From Pseudonocardia sediminis (lineage in GTDB: Bacteria > Actinomycetota > Actinomycetes > Mycobacteriales > Pseudonocardiaceae): 64,000 nucleotides of DNA. Under the pieces are notes generated by a model, which made no database searches, was not told the DNA's origin, and saw nothing but the letters and a program-made list of their open reading frames with translations. The position numbers and the translations under genes were made by a program. The DNA lies in NCBI RefSeq assembly GCF_004217185.1, contig NZ_SHKL01000001.1:3284001-3348000 (forward strand), written 5' to 3'. Of this stretch, positions 30,896 to 43,097 are shown piece by piece (the first letter of the stretch is position 1; the number at the start of each line of letters is the position of its first letter).

Positions 30896-32986
30896 ATGCC
30901 CGACCCCAGTACCTACCGACCGGCCACCGGGACGATCCCGGAGTCGCCGGGCGTCTACCGCTTCTCCGACCCGCGCGGCCGGGTCATCTACGTCGGCAAG
31001 GCCAAGAGCCTGCGCCAGCGGCTGAACTCCTACTTCGCGGACCTGTCCGGCCTGCATCCCCGCACCCGCCAGATGGTGACCACCGCGGCGAAGGTCGAAT
31101 GGACCGTCGTCGGGACCGAGGTCGAGGCCCTGCAGCTCGAGTACAACTGGATCAAGGAGTACGACCCGCGGTTCAACGTCCGCTACCGCGACGACAAGAC
31201 CTACCCGGTCCTCGCGGTGACGATGAACGAGGAGTACCCGCGGCTGCACGTCTACCGCGGCCCGCGCCGCAAGGGCGTGCGCTACTTCGGCCCCTACGCC
31301 CACGCCTGGGCCATCCGGGAGACCCTGGACATGCTCCTGCGCGTCTTCCCGGCCCGGACCTGCAGCGCCGGGGTGTTCAAGCGGCACGGCCAGATCGGAC
31401 GTCCCTGCCTGCTCGGCTACATCGACAAGTGCTCGGCCCCGTGCGTCGGCAACGTCGACGCCGCCCGGCACCGCGAGATCGTCGAGGACTTCTCCGACTT
31501 CCTCTCCGGGCGCACCGACCGGATGGTCCGCGACTTCGAGCGCCAGATGACCGAGGCCTCGGACAACCTGGAGTTCGAGCGCGCCGCCCGCCTGCGCGAC
31601 GACCTGGGCGCCCTGCGCCGGGCCATGGAGCGCCAGCAGGTGGTGCTCGGTGACGGCACCGACGCCGACGTCGTCGCGTTCGCCGAGGACGAGCTCGAGG
31701 CCGCGGTCCAGGTCTTCCACGTGCGCGGCGGACGGGTCCGCGGCCAGCGCGGATGGGTCATCGACAAGGTCGAGCCGACCGACACCGCCCAGCTGGTGGA
31801 GCGGTTCGTCATCCAGTTCTACGGCGAGCAGGCCGGGCTGGCCGAGTCCGCCGACGACGCCCACCAGCCGGTGCCGAAGGAGATCCTGGTCCCGGAGCTG
31901 CCGCCCGAGGCCGAGGCGCTCACCGACTGGCTCTCCACCCTGCGCGGGTCGCGGGTCGGTCTGCGGATCCCGCAGCGCGGGGACAAGCGGGCCCTGGCCG
32001 AGACCGTCGCCCGCAACGCCAAGGAGGCGTTCCAGCAGCACAAGCTGCGCCGGGCCGGCGACCTGACGGCGCGCTCGGCGGCGCTGCAGGAGATCCAGGA
32101 GGGTCTCGAGCTCGACACGGCGCCGCTGCGGATCGAGTGCGTCGACATCAGCCACGTGCAGGGCACGAACGTCGTCGCCTCGCTCGTCGTGTTCGAGGAC
32201 GGGCTGGCCCGCAAGTCCGAGTACCGCCGTTTCGAGATCAAGGACGCGGCCGAGCGCGGCGACGTCGCCTCGATCGCCGAGGTCGTGCGCCGGCGCTTCC
32301 GCCGCTACCTCGCCGAGACCGGGGGATACACCGGTGACGGCGCACCGCCGGACGCCGAGTCCTCCGGCGCCGTCGGGGACACGGCCTCCGGCGCCGTCGA
32401 GGCGGACGCGGAACCGACGGTGCGGACCGGCATCGACCCCGAGACCGGCCGGCCGCGCAAGTTCGCCTACGCGCCGAACCTGCTCGTCGTCGACGGCGGG
32501 AAACCGCAGGTGGACGCGGCCGCCGCCGTGCTCGCCGAGCTGGGGATCACCGACGTCGCGGTCTGTGGCCTGGCCAAGCGGCTGGAGGAGGTGTGGTTGC
32601 CCGACGACGAGGACCCCGTCATCCTGTCCCGCACGAGCGAAGGGCTCTACCTCCTGCAGCGGGTGCGCGACGAGGCGCACCGCTTCGCCATCACCTACCA
32701 CCGCCAGCGTCGTTCCAAGGGGATGACGGCCTCGGCGCTGGACGGGGTGCCGGGGCTCGGGCCGGCCCGTAAGCAGGCGCTGCTCAAGCACTTCGGATCG
32801 GTGCGGAAGCTGCGCGCCGCCGGGGCCGAGGAGATCAGCCAGGTCCCCGGTCTCGGAAGGCGGACAGCGGAGGCGGTCCTGGCCGCTCTGGGGGAGGGTG
32901 GCCCCGACAATGCGCAGGACGTGCCCGGACCGAGCGGTCCGGACGGGGACAGGACGCAGGAACCCATCGGGTCGGAGGGGCGATGA
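30896..32986 (+). CDS. uvrC: UvrABC system subunit C (excinuclease)
   Basis: UvrC cuts the damaged strand on both sides of a lesion during nucleotide excision repair. The 696-residue protein has the GIY-YIG nuclease (~12-95, [20 protein letters not shown]), a four-Cys region ([24 protein letters not shown]), the UVR coiled coil (~205-240), the RNase H-like C-terminal nuclease (~390-585, [18 protein letters not shown] and [12 protein letters not shown]) and the helix-hairpin-helix pair (~610-665). A Ser/Ala-rich insert (~480-510) interrupts the RNase H domain. The ATG follows GGGAGG; the upstream open frame is discarded. The stop overlaps rapZ by four bases. Confidence 0.96.
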   Translation: MPDPSTYRPATGTIPESPGVYRFSDPRGRVIYVGKAKSLRQRLNSYFADLSGLHPRTRQMVTTAAKVEWTVVGTEVEALQLEYNWIKEYDPRFNVRYRDDKTYPVLAVTMNEEYPRLHVYRGPRRKGVRYFGPYAHAWAIRETLDMLLRVFPARTCSAGVFKRHGQIGRPCLLGYIDKCSAPCVGNVDAARHREIVEDFSDFLSGRTDRMVRDFERQMTEASDNLEFERAARLRDDLGALRRAMERQQVVLGDGTDADVVAFAEDELEAAVQVFHVRGGRVRGQRGWVIDKVEPTDTAQLVERFVIQFYGEQAGLAESADDAHQPVPKEILVPELPPEAEALTDWLSTLRGSRVGLRIPQRGDKRALAETVARNAKEAFQQHKLRRAGDLTARSAALQEIQEGLELDTAPLRIECVDISHVQGTNVVASLVVFEDGLARKSEYRRFEIKDAAERGDVASIAEVVRRRFRRYLAETGGYTGDGAPPDAESSGAVGDTASGAVEADAEPTVRTGIDPETGRPRKFAYAPNLLVVDGGKPQVDAAAAVLAELGITDVAVCGLAKRLEEVWLPDDEDPVILSRTSEGLYLLQRVRDEAHRFAITYHRQRRSKGMTASALDGVPGLGPARKQALLKHFGSVRKLRAAGAEEISQVPGLGRRTAEAVLAALGEGGPDNAQDVPGPSGPDGDRTQEPIGSEGR

Positions 32987-33918
32987 CGGGGGCGATCGGC
33001 GGGACTCGGCTGCTGCCGGAGACTGAGGACACGGCGGGGGCCGGGAGCGGGCCGGGGATCGAGGTCGCGGTGGTCAGCGGCCTGTCCGGGGCCGGGCGCA
33101 GCACCGCGGCGAAGGTCCTGGAGGACCTGGGCTGGTTCGTGGTGGACAACCTGCCACCGGAGCTGATCGCGACCATGGTCGAGCTCGGCTCCCGGGCCCG
33201 TGGTGAGGTCACCCGGATCGCGGTGGTGATGGACGTCCGCAGCCGGGCGTTCACCGACGACCTCGAATCGGTGATCAAGGACCTCGACGGTCGTGGCTAC
33301 CGTCCCAAGCTGTTGTTCCTGGAGGCCTCGGACGCGGTGCTGGTCCGGCGCTTCGAGAACAACCGGCGCTCGCACCCGCTGCAGGGCGACGGCCGTCTCA
33401 CCGACGGGATCAACGCCGAGCGCGAGGTCCTGCGCCCGCTGCGCGAGGACGCCGACCTCGTCGTCGACACCTCGAACCTGTCGGTGCACGACCTGCGCGG
33501 GCGGATCGAGCAGTCGTTCATGGGCGCCGGTGCCGAGGCGGCGACCCGGGTCACGGTGCTCTCCTTCGGCTACAAGTACGGGCTGCCGCTCGACGCCGAC
33601 CTCGTCGTCGACGTCCGCTTCCTGCCCAACCCGCACTGGATCCCCGAGTTGCGCGAGCACACCGGGCGCGACGCCGAGGTCCGCGACTACGTGCTGTCCC
33701 AGGAGGGCGCCGAGGAGTTCGTCGACCGGTACCTGGAGCTGCTCGGCCTGGTCGGCGCCGGCTACCGCCGCGAGGGCAAGCGGTACCTGACCGTCGCGGT
33801 CGGTTGCACCGGCGGCAAGCACCGCAGCGTCGCCATCAGCGAGGAGATCGGCCGCCGGCTCGCCGGGTCCGACGGGGTGCAGGTGCACGTGACGCACCGG
33901 GACATGGGCCGCGAGTGA
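32983..33918 (+). CDS. rapZ: RapZ-family nucleotide-binding protein
   Basis: A 311-residue P-loop protein related to RapZ/YvcJ. The Walker A motif is GLSGAGRST (33-41) and the family blocks [20 protein letters not shown]-like [20 protein letters not shown] and [10 protein letters not shown] are all present. In E. coli RapZ controls GlmS mRNA, but the actinobacterial role is not settled. It forms an overlapping chain uvrC-rapZ-CofD-like-whiA found throughout the phylum. The first ~25 residues are variable. Confidence 0.94.
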   Translation: MTGAIGGTRLLPETEDTAGAGSGPGIEVAVVSGLSGAGRSTAAKVLEDLGWFVVDNLPPELIATMVELGSRARGEVTRIAVVMDVRSRAFTDDLESVIKDLDGRGYRPKLLFLEASDAVLVRRFENNRRSHPLQGDGRLTDGINAEREVLRPLREDADLVVDTSNLSVHDLRGRIEQSFMGAGAEAATRVTVLSFGYKYGLPLDADLVVDVRFLPNPHWIPELREHTGRDAEVRDYVLSQEGAEEFVDRYLELLGLVGAGYRREGKRYLTVAVGCTGGKHRSVAISEEIGRRLAGSDGVQVHVTHRDMGRE

Positions 33919-35006
33919 GGCCGGCGCCGGTGCCGGGCAGCGGGGAGTCGTCCGGCCTGCGGGTCGTCGCCCTGGGCGGCGGGCACGGGCTGCACGCGAC
34001 GCTCTCGGCTCTGCGGCGCTGCTCACCGCGGGTCTCCGAGGTGACGGCCGTGGTCACCGTGGCCGACGACGGCGGCTCGTCCGGGCGGCTGCGCCGCGAG
34101 CTGGGATCGCTGCCACCGGGTGACCTGCGTATGGCGTTGTCCGCACTGGCCGCCGACGACGAGCGCGGCCGGTTCTGGTCCGGGGTCGTGCAGCACCGTT
34201 TCGGCGGCAGCGGGGCGCTGGCCGGGCACGCCGTCGGGAACCTGCTCCTGGCCGGGCTGCTGGAGGTCACCGACGACCCGGTCGCGACGCTGGACACCGT
34301 CGGCGGGCTGCTCGGGATCGCCGGCCGCGTGCTCCCGATGTCGACGGTGCCGCTCGACATCGAGGCCGAGGTCGAGCTGGACGACGTGCCCGGTCCGTAC
34401 CGGATCCGCGGCCAGGTCGCGGTCGCCTCGACGCCCGGGCGGGTGCTGAAGGTGTGGCTGCGCCCGGAGGACCCGCCGGCCTGCCCGGAGGCGGTGCGCG
34501 CGGTCCGCGAGGCCGACGTCGTGCTCCTGGGCCCGGGGTCGTGGTTCACCAGCGTGCTGCCGCACCTGCTCGTCCCGCAGCTGCGCGACGCCGTCGTGGA
34601 GACGTCGGCGCGGCGGGTCGTGCTGCTCAACCTCGAGCCCGAGCCGGGGGAGACGGCCGGCTTCTCGCCGGAACAGCACCTGGAGGTACTGTCCGCCCAC
34701 GCCCCCTCGTTGAGGGCGCACGCCGTTCTCGCCGACTCCGCGTCGGTTCCGCTGCCCGACCGCCTGGACCGAGCGGCCGCGCAGATGCTGACGGCAGGGG
34801 GCCGGGTCCGCCTGGCCCCGGTCGCGGACGGCACGGCGACGACGCCCCGTCACGACCCCGACGCGCTGGCGACGGCGCTGCTGGACGTGTTCGACGAGAT
34901 CATCGGCCCCGACCCGGGCCACCCCGGCGCGACGGCGGTGCCACCGTCGCGGACCGACGACGACGTGATGGCGCACCTGTCCGAGAGGAGCCCGCGATGG
35001 CCATGA
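33915..35006 (+). CDS. YvcK/CofD-like protein (gluconeogenesis factor family)
   Basis: The 363-residue Rossmann-type protein has [14 protein letters not shown] (~19-32), [17 protein letters not shown] (~48-64) and [13 protein letters not shown] (~67-79), the diagnostic motifs of the YvcK/CofD family. YvcK proteins are needed for growth on gluconeogenic carbon and for cell-wall integrity. The GTG start overlaps the rapZ stop by four bases. Its 3' end overlaps whiA by ten bases. The C-terminal ~40 residues are Pro/Asp-rich. Confidence 0.93.
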   Translation: MRPAPVPGSGESSGLRVVALGGGHGLHATLSALRRCSPRVSEVTAVVTVADDGGSSGRLRRELGSLPPGDLRMALSALAADDERGRFWSGVVQHRFGGSGALAGHAVGNLLLAGLLEVTDDPVATLDTVGGLLGIAGRVLPMSTVPLDIEAEVELDDVPGPYRIRGQVAVASTPGRVLKVWLRPEDPPACPEAVRAVREADVVLLGPGSWFTSVLPHLLVPQLRDAVVETSARRVVLLNLEPEPGETAGFSPEQHLEVLSAHAPSLRAHAVLADSASVPLPDRLDRAAAQMLTAGGRVRLAPVADGTATTPRHDPDALATALLDVFDEIIGPDPGHPGATAVPPSRTDDDVMAHLSERSPRWP

Positions 35007-35989
35007 CCGCTGCGGTGAAGGACGAGCTGAGCAGGCTCACCGTCACCAAGCAGTCCTCGCGGCGGGCGGAGGTGGCCTCGCTGCTCCGGTTCGCCGGGGG
35101 ACTGCACATCGTGGGTGGCCGCGTCGTCATCGAGGCCGAGGTGGACACCGGTTCGGTGGCGCGCCGTCTGCGTCGCGAGATCCACGAGCTCTACGGCCAC
35201 ACCGCCGAGGCGCACGTGATCACGGCCGGTGGGCTGCGCCGCAGTGCCCGGTACGTGATCCGGGTGATCCGCGACGGCGAGGGGCTGGCCCGCCAGACCG
35301 GGCTGCTGGACAACCGCGGACGGCCGGTGCGCGGGCTGCCGCCGCCCGTCGTCTCCGGGGACCTGGCCGACGCCGAGGCCGCCTGGCGGGGTGCGTTCCT
35401 GGCGCACGGCTCGCTGACCGAGCCCGGCCGCAGCTCCGCCCTGGAGGTGACCTGCCCCGGGCCGGAGGCCGCGCTCGCCCTGGTCGGCGCCGCGCGTCGT
35501 CTCGGTGTGGCGGCCAAGGCCCGGGAGGTCCGCGGGGCGGACCGGGTGGTCGTCCGCGACGGCGACGCGATCGGTGCGCTGCTGACCCGGATGGGTGCCC
35601 ACCAGTGCGTCCTGGCCTGGGAGGAACGGCGGATGCGCCGCGAGGTCCGGGCGACGGCGAACCGCCTGGCCAACTTCGACGACGCCAACCTCCGCCGCTC
35701 CGCCCGCGCCGCCGTGGCCGCCGCCGCCCGCGTCCAGCGTGCGCTGGAGATCCTCGGCGACGACGTCCCGGACCACCTGCAGACGGCCGGGAAGCTCCGC
35801 GCCGAGCACACCCAGGCCTCCCTGGAGGAGCTGGGCCAGCTCGCCGACCCGCCGATGACCAAGGACGCCGTCGCCGGTCGGATCCGGCGCCTGCTGCACA
35901 TGGCCGACAAGCGTGCGGCCGATCTGGGCATCCCCGACACCGAGTCGGCGGTCACCGCGGAGCTCCTGGAGGCCGAGGACCCGGCCTGA
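34997..35989 (+). CDS. whiA: Sporulation/cell-division transcription factor WhiA
   Basis: WhiA acts with WhiB to activate septation genes in streptomycetes and is conserved in Gram-positive bacteria. The 330-residue protein has the degenerate homing-endonuclease fold (~20-215, with [18 protein letters not shown] and [12 protein letters not shown]) and a C-terminal helix-turn-helix (~225-320, [21 protein letters not shown] and [14 protein letters not shown]). The ATG is preceded by GAGGAG inside the end of the upstream gene. Together with BldD it suggests a developmental programme. Confidence 0.96.
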   Translation: MAMTAAVKDELSRLTVTKQSSRRAEVASLLRFAGGLHIVGGRVVIEAEVDTGSVARRLRREIHELYGHTAEAHVITAGGLRRSARYVIRVIRDGEGLARQTGLLDNRGRPVRGLPPPVVSGDLADAEAAWRGAFLAHGSLTEPGRSSALEVTCPGPEAALALVGAARRLGVAAKAREVRGADRVVVRDGDAIGALLTRMGAHQCVLAWEERRMRREVRATANRLANFDDANLRRSARAAVAAAARVQRALEILGDDVPDHLQTAGKLRAEHTQASLEELGQLADPPMTKDAVAGRIRRLLHMADKRAADLGIPDTESAVTAELLEAEDPA

Positions 35990-36132
35990 CCGTCCCCGGC
36001 GGGTACGGCCGGTGATCGAGGCCGGCCGACGAGCCCGCGTCGTGGGATTCGTCACCGTGGGTAGAGACCTCAGTGACTGCCCGTGGCGGGGCCGGTGCGG
36101 AGAGCCGGAGCGGGCTGCGGCATCATGCCGCC

Positions 36133-36972
36133 GTGACGAAACCGGGTCTCTCCCTCCTCGCCGTCCTTCTCGATCGATCCAGCTCCGCGTGTACCGCAGC
36201 CGGTGCGATCCGTTCCGGGGTCGACGCCCTGCTCGCCGACCAGCGGGAACGTCCGGGTGAGCTGCTGGTCACCCTGGCCTCGCGCGGTGCCGCCGGGCAG
36301 GAGACCGCGTGCGCGCTGAGCCCGGTCGCCGACGTCGGGCCCGTGGCCCTGAAGCCGCGGGGCGACTCGGCGCTGCACGAGGGGATCGTCACGCTGATCG
36401 ACGACGTCGGGACCGAGCTGGCCGGGCTGGAGGAGTCCGAGCGCCCGGAGCGGGTCGTGCTGATGGTGGTCGGCGACACCGTGGCCGACGCCGGGGAGAC
36501 CGAGCGGGTCCGTGAGCTGGTCGAGCGCCAGCGTCACGACTACGCGTGGGAGTTCGTGCTGGTGGACGTCGCCTCCGGCGCTCGCGTGCCGGCGGCGGAC
36601 GAGCCGGCCGGGCCGGGCGCCCCGGACCGGGGTGACGCGGTGGGCGGCGAGCCCGTCGCCGGGCAGACCCGTACCGACGGACCGGTCGAGGCCGACGCGA
36701 CCGCCGGGGACCTCCTGGTGGGGGAGCGGACGGATGTCCCGGCCGCGGAGGCCCGCCTGGGCGTCCCGGCGACGGCCGCGATCCTCGCCGGTCCGGGTCC
36801 CGACGGTGTGCGGGCCGGCCTGGCCGCGGCGTCGGCGTTCGTGTCCCGGGCGCGGGAGACCCGCCCGTGGGAGCCCGTGGAGGGTTTCGCCGACGAGGAG
36901 CGCGCCGCGGCGTCGGTCCCCGCACCGGCCCGGCCGGTCTGGTGGCGTCGCCTGTTCGGCCTCGGCGCCTGA
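36133..36972 (+). CDS. von Willebrand factor A-like protein
   Basis: A 279-residue cytosolic protein. The first ~160 residues read as a vWA domain: LLDRSSSACTAAG gives the DxSxS metal motif, RGDSALHEG the second loop and VVGDTVADAG the third. A variable Asp/Ala/Gly-rich linker (~160-215) is followed by VPATAAILAGPGPDGVRAGLAAASAFVSRARE and a basic tryptophan-containing end (RPVWWRRLFGLGA). I know no characterised close relative. The start is uncertain: the GTG at 36133 begins where homology starts; another GTG at 36073 would add 20 residues. It stands alone between whiA and gap. Confidence 0.7.
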   Translation: MTKPGLSLLAVLLDRSSSACTAAGAIRSGVDALLADQRERPGELLVTLASRGAAGQETACALSPVADVGPVALKPRGDSALHEGIVTLIDDVGTELAGLEESERPERVVLMVVGDTVADAGETERVRELVERQRHDYAWEFVLVDVASGARVPAADEPAGPGAPDRGDAVGGEPVAGQTRTDGPVEADATAGDLLVGERTDVPAAEARLGVPATAAILAGPGPDGVRAGLAAASAFVSRARETRPWEPVEGFADEERAAASVPAPARPVWWRRLFGLGA

Positions 36973-37123
36973 CACCGGCCCCGTCGGGTACCGACCCCCG
37001 GCCCCGGTGGTCGGCGCCCGGACACGTCCGGCGCCCGCGAGCCGTCCGGCGGCGGGCGAGGGGTTCGGAGATCGCGGCGCAGGTCACCCACCGTGGGGTC
37101 CCGTTCGGGGTGGTCACTCCGGA

Positions 37124-37129
37124 TAGGGT
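37124..37129 (+). promoter_or_regulatory. Candidate -10 of the gap-pgk-tpiA promoter
   Basis: TAGGGT matches the preferred actinobacterial -10 and lies about 115 bases before gap, with no terminator-like structure between them. A clear -35 is not seen. Confidence 0.4.
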
Positions 37130-37131
37130 GA

Positions 37132-39446
<2,315 letters not shown>

Positions 39447-39447
39447 C

Positions 39448-40254
39448 ATGACGACGTCGAACAACCCGGCCGGGCGCAAGCCCCTGATCGCCGGCAACTG
39501 GAAGATGAACCTGAACCACCTCGAGGCCATCGGGCTGGTGCAGAAGCTGGCGTTCGCGCTGCCGGAGAAGTACTACGCCAAGGTCGACGTGGCGGTGATC
39601 CCGCCGTTCACCGACATCCGCAGCATCCAGACGATGATCGACGGCGATCGTCTGCACATGGTGCACGGCGCCCAGGACCTGTCCCCGCACGACTCCGGTG
39701 CCTACACCGGTGACGTGTCCGGGGCGATGCTGGCCAAGCTCGGCTGCACCTACGTGGTGATCGGGCACTCCGAGCGCCGCGAGATCCACGGCGAGGACGA
39801 CGCCCTGGTCAACGCCAAGGTGCAGGCGGCAGTCAAGAACGGTCTGACCCCGATCCTGTGCGTCGGCGAGGGCCTCGACGTGCGCGAGGCCGGCGACCAC
39901 GTGCAGCACTGCACCGACCAGCTGCGCGGGGCGCTGAAGAAGGTCACGGCCGATCAGGCCGCGTCGTTCGTGCTGGCCTACGAGCCGGTGTGGGCGATCG
40001 GCACCGGCCGGGTCGCGAGCGCGGCGGACGCCCAGGAGGTGTGCGCCGCGCTGCGGCAGACCCTGCGCGAGCTCTACGGCGACGACGTCGCCGCACGGGT
40101 ACGGGTGCTCTACGGCGGCTCGGTGAAGTCGTCCAACGTGGCCGAGATCGTGGCCCAGGGCGACGTCGACGGGGCCCTCGTCGGCGGCGCGAGCCTGGAC
40201 GCCGACGAGTTCGCCAAGCTCTGCGCCATCTCCGCGGGCGGCCCGCTGCCGTAG
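39448..40254 (+). CDS. tpiA: Triosephosphate isomerase
   Basis: It interconverts dihydroxyacetone phosphate and glyceraldehyde 3-phosphate. In 268 residues it shows AGNWKMN (Asn/Lys, ~14-20), the catalytic His in GHSERR (~107-112), the catalytic Glu in [11 protein letters not shown] (~178-188) and GGSVKSSN. The ATG lies one base after the pgk stop, with GGAGGAG inside pgk. A strong terminator follows. Confidence 0.97.
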   Translation: MTTSNNPAGRKPLIAGNWKMNLNHLEAIGLVQKLAFALPEKYYAKVDVAVIPPFTDIRSIQTMIDGDRLHMVHGAQDLSPHDSGAYTGDVSGAMLAKLGCTYVVIGHSERREIHGEDDALVNAKVQAAVKNGLTPILCVGEGLDVREAGDHVQHCTDQLRGALKKVTADQAASFVLAYEPVWAIGTGRVASAADAQEVCAALRQTLRELYGDDVAARVRVLYGGSVKSSNVAEIVAQGDVDGALVGGASLDADEFAKLCAISAGGPLP

Positions 40255-40274
40255 GCCCCCGCCGGACCGGACCC

Positions 40275-40314
40275 GGGCCGGTCCCTCTCCGTGTGACGCG
40301 AGAGGGACCGGCCC
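40275..40314 (+). terminator. Terminator of the gap-pgk-tpiA operon
   Basis: A perfect 15-bp inverted repeat (40275-40289 with 40300-40314) with a 10-base loop starts 21 bases after the tpiA stop. Confidence 0.85.
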
Positions 40315-40341
40315 GTCGTCGTCCCACGGGCAGGGGCGCCG

Positions 40342-40370
40342 GTCACACCGTCGGTGTACGCGGGTATTCT
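40342..40370 (+). promoter_or_regulatory. Candidate secG promoter
   Basis: GTCACA (40342-40347) and TATTCT (40365-40370) are separated by 17 bases, a reasonable housekeeping promoter about 40 bases before secG and just beyond the tpiA terminator. Confidence 0.5.
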
Positions 40371-40408
40371 CGGGGGCTCCGGCGAGCGAACGAGATTGGA
40401 CTGCCCGC

Positions 40409-40642
40409 GTGCTCCTGACCCTGCAGATCGTCCTCATCATCACCAGCATCCTGCTGGTCGTGCTGATCCTGCTGCAGCGCAGCCGTGGTGGTGGTCTGAC
40501 CAGCCTGTTCGGTGGTGGCGTGCAGTCGAGCCTGTCCGGCTCCGCCGCCGCGGACCGCAACGTCTCCCGGTACACGGTCTTCGTGGCCCTGATCTGGCTG
40601 ATCGCGGTCATCGGTAACGGACTGCTCGTCTCGACGAGCTGA
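40409..40642 (+). CDS. secG: Preprotein translocase subunit SecG
   Basis: SecG is the small auxiliary subunit of the SecYEG channel. The 77-residue protein has two membrane segments (~3-24 and ~52-72) joined by the Gly-rich loop RSRGGGLTSLFGGG, the family signature. It starts with GTG without a strong ribosome binding site. Its place after tpiA is conserved in actinobacteria. Confidence 0.95.
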   Translation: MLLTLQIVLIITSILLVVLILLQRSRGGGLTSLFGGGVQSSLSGSAAADRNVSRYTVFVALIWLIAVIGNGLLVSTS

Positions 40643-40710
40643 CACCCGCACACCTTTCGACCGCGCACGCCTCTCGACGCTGTACCCCTCGACGCTAGGG
40701 AGACAAGACC

Positions 40711-41052
40711 ATGGCAGGTGGCAACGCCATTCGCGGGACCCGCGTGGGTGCCGGCCCGATGGGCGAGTCGGAGCGTGGTGAGACCGCGTCCCGAGAGCTC
40801 GTCCCGTACTACTGCGCCAACGGGCACGTCAACGACACCTGGTTCGCCTCCGGCGCCGAGATCCCGGACACCTGGGACTGCCCGCGCTGCGGTCTCCTCG
40901 GTGGCCGCGACGCGCAGGCCCCGCCGGCCCCGCTGCGCAACGAGCCGTACAAGACGCACCTCGCCTACGTGAAGGAGCGCCGCAGCGACGCCGACGGCGA
41001 CGCGATCCTGGAGGAGGCGCTGGGACGGCTCCGGGCCTCCCGCGAGCTCTGA
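40711..41052 (+). CDS. rbpA: RNA polymerase-binding protein RbpA
   Basis: RbpA binds the principal sigma factor and RNA polymerase and stabilises the open complex; it is restricted to actinobacteria. The 113-residue product has the N-terminal tail with RGTRVGAGPM, the central zinc-ribbon-like core with YYCANGH and CPRCG, and the C-terminal sigma-interacting domain (KTHLAYVKERRS to LRASREL). GGGAGA precedes the ATG. Confidence 0.96.
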   Translation: MAGGNAIRGTRVGAGPMGESERGETASRELVPYYCANGHVNDTWFASGAEIPDTWDCPRCGLLGGRDAQAPPAPLRNEPYKTHLAYVKERRSDADGDAILEEALGRLRASREL

Positions 41053-41061
41053 TCCCCCTTG

Positions 41062-41919
41062 GTGACGACGGGGGCGGTGCCGCCCTTGTTGCGTGACCCC
41101 GCCCGCCGGCTCGCCCGACGCGCCCGCCGCTCGGCCGGGCGCCTCGTCGACGAGGTGCTGGCCCGCCACACCGCGGCCCAGACCGCCGCACTGCGCACCG
41201 AGCTGGCCGCGCTGCGCGACACGTTCGACCACCGCCTGCGCGACGAGGTGGACCGCGCGATCCGCGAGGTGCACGCCGCCGAGGTGCGCGACCGCCGGGA
41301 CATGATCGCGGCGGGCGAGCGCGAGGCCGTGCTCTCCAGCGCCCGGTTCGCCCGCGAGGCCATGCCCGACGCGGTCATGCTCGCCGCCCCGCCGGAGACG
41401 CTGGCGCACGCGCTGGGCCTCGCCCCGGCCGGCGGCATGGCGCTGGAGTTCGGCGTCTACACCGGAGGCACGCTGCGGGCGATCGCCGAGCACCGCGGCG
41501 ACGGCCGGGTGTACGGCTTCGACTCGTTCACCGGGCTGCCCGAGCTGTGGCGCTCCGGGTTCGGTCCCGGCGCGTTCGACGACGTCGACGGCCTGCCCGA
41601 CGTACCCGGCGCCGAGCTGGTCGTCGGCCTGTTCTCGGACACGCTGCACGGGTTCCTGGAGGCCCACCCCGGGCCGGTGGACTTCCTGCACGTCGACTCG
41701 GACCTGTACTCCTCCGCGGTCACCGTGCTCGACGCCGTCGGGCCGCGCCTGCGACCGGGCAGCATCGTGCTTTTCGACGAGTTCCTGAACTTCCCGGAGT
41801 GGGAGCAGCACGAGGCCCGCGCCTGGTGGGAGTACGCCGACAAGCACGACGTCGCGTACCGCTACGTCTGCTACACCCTGAACAACGAACAGGTCGCGGT
41901 CCGCATCACCGAGGGCTGA
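41062..41919 (+). CDS. TylF/MycF-type SAM-dependent methyltransferase with N-terminal helical region
   Basis: The 285-residue product has an Arg/Ala-rich helical N-terminus (~10-95, probable coiled coil) and a class I methyltransferase domain (~100-280). The SAM-binding loop is ALEFGVYTGGTLRAIAEH. FDSFTGLPE, DFLHVDSDLYSSA and GSIVLFDEFLNFPEWEQHE are typical of the TylF/macrocin-type metal-dependent sugar O-methyltransferases. The substrate cannot be told; no glycosylation genes are nearby. GTG at 41062 (or the TTG just before it) is the likely start, nine bases after rbpA. Its 3' end overlaps that of the convergent DUF418 gene by 14 bases. Confidence 0.82.
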   Translation: MTTGAVPPLLRDPARRLARRARRSAGRLVDEVLARHTAAQTAALRTELAALRDTFDHRLRDEVDRAIREVHAAEVRDRRDMIAAGEREAVLSSARFAREAMPDAVMLAAPPETLAHALGLAPAGGMALEFGVYTGGTLRAIAEHRGDGRVYGFDSFTGLPELWRSGFGPGAFDDVDGLPDVPGAELVVGLFSDTLHGFLEAHPGPVDFLHVDSDLYSSAVTVLDAVGPRLRPGSIVLFDEFLNFPEWEQHEARAWWEYADKHDVAYRYVCYTLNNEQVAVRITEG

Positions 41920-42919
41920 TCACGGCGGGCTCCGGCCCGTGCCGCAGTGGCACGATCCGCCACCAGGTCAGGCACCGCCAGACCCACTCCAGCGGTCCGT
42001 GGCGGAACCGTGCGAGCCACCAGCGCGCGGCGAGCACGCCGACGACGACGATCACCGCCGCGACCCCGAGCATCGCCGGCAAGCGCGTCGAGTCCGGCAG
42101 CCCGGCCGGGCCGGCGAGCAGCAGGACGAGCAGGGTCGCGCCCACATACTGCGTCAACGCCGTGCGTCCGAGCGGGGTCAGCACGGCCAGCACCCCGCCC
42201 CGGGCACGGGTGCGCAGCACACCCAGCAGCGCCACGGTCCAGAGCCCCGCGACCGCGAGCCCGGCGACGGCCGAGTCGGTGTCGAAGCCGCTGTTCGCCA
42301 GGTCCGACAGCTGCCACGGCAGGGTCACCGCGGCCACCACCGCGCAGAGGACCCCGGCGACCGCGATCCGGCGGCCGTGCCGGTGCAGGGTGGACGGGAT
42401 CCGGTAGCGGGCGGTGGCCAGCCCGAGCAGGAACAGCCCCGGCACCAGCGCGAGCCCCGAGGTCCCCAGCGCGAGCGCGGTGACGACCAGCCCGGCCCCG
42501 CCGGCCGCCACGGCCCACCGTGGCAGCCACGTCGCGGGAAGAAGCACCACCAGCCCGATGACGGCGTACGGCAGCAGCGCCTCACCGGGCTGCCCGAGGT
42601 GGTGCAGCGCCCCGATGCCGGCCAGGACGACGAGCCGCCGGAGGAGGAGCAACCGCGGCCGCGATGCGCGTGCGGCGGAACCGTCCAGGAACAGCGCGAG
42701 GCTGACGCCGAACAGAAACGCGAAGATCGGGAAGAAGCGCTGGTGGGCGACGAGCTCCAGCGCGGCCGGGATCGGCAGCATCGGTCCGCCCGGCTCGTCG
42801 GTGGAGCGCATCTCCGTGATCTCCGGGACGTTGCTCAGCAAAATCCCGATGACCGCGAGGCCGCGCAAGGCGTCGACCTCGGCGAGGCGGGGGCCGGCGG
42901 GAGGGGGAGTGGACGTCAC
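41906..42919 (-). CDS. DUF418-family membrane protein
   Basis: The 337-residue product opens with RLAEVDALRGLAVIGILLSNV, the signature of the DUF418/DUF1624 family, and contains about nine hydrophobic segments. LTPLGRTALTQYVGATLL near ~245-262 and the Trp-rich end (FRHGPLEWVWRCLTWWR) are also typical. Related proteins are thought to act at the membrane on small molecules or wall precursors, but none is well characterised. The GTG at 42919 has no ribosome binding site and lies six bases after TACCGT, so a leaderless transcript is likely. It is divergent from trpB2. Confidence 0.85.
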   Translation of the reverse strand: MTSTPPPAGPRLAEVDALRGLAVIGILLSNVPEITEMRSTDEPGGPMLPIPAALELVAHQRFFPIFAFLFGVSLALFLDGSAARASRPRLLLLRRLVVLAGIGALHHLGQPGEALLPYAVIGLVVLLPATWLPRWAVAAGGAGLVVTALALGTSGLALVPGLFLLGLATARYRIPSTLHRHGRRIAVAGVLCAVVAAVTLPWQLSDLANSGFDTDSAVAGLAVAGLWTVALLGVLRTRARGGVLAVLTPLGRTALTQYVGATLLVLLLAGPAGLPDSTRLPAMLGVAAVIVVVGVLAARWWLARFRHGPLEWVWRCLTWWRIVPLRHGPEPAVISPR

Positions 42920-42925
42920 GGTCGG

Positions 42926-42931
42926 ACGGTA
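42926..42931 (-). promoter_or_regulatory. Candidate leaderless -10 for the DUF418 gene
   Basis: TACCGT on the minus strand is six bases from the GTG start codon, and no ribosome binding site is present. Confidence 0.4.
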
Positions 42932-43084
42932 GGAGCCGAGCGGGAGTCGTGGCCTCGGCCGGAGGGACGATCCGCGCCGGCCGGGCTCGCCCGTCCGGCC
43001 GGGGATGCGGGACACCACCCGGGTCCGTCAGGCGGCGCCCTCACCTGCGGCCGGGCTCCGTTCCTTGATCGCGCACGCATTGTT

Positions 43085-43090
43085 TACGCT
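43085..43090 (+). promoter_or_regulatory. Candidate leaderless -10 for trpB2
   Basis: TACGCT is followed by seven bases and the ATG at 43098, which would put the transcription start on the start codon. There is no ribosome binding site before this ATG. Confidence 0.45.
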
Positions 43091-43097
43091 GCGGGAC

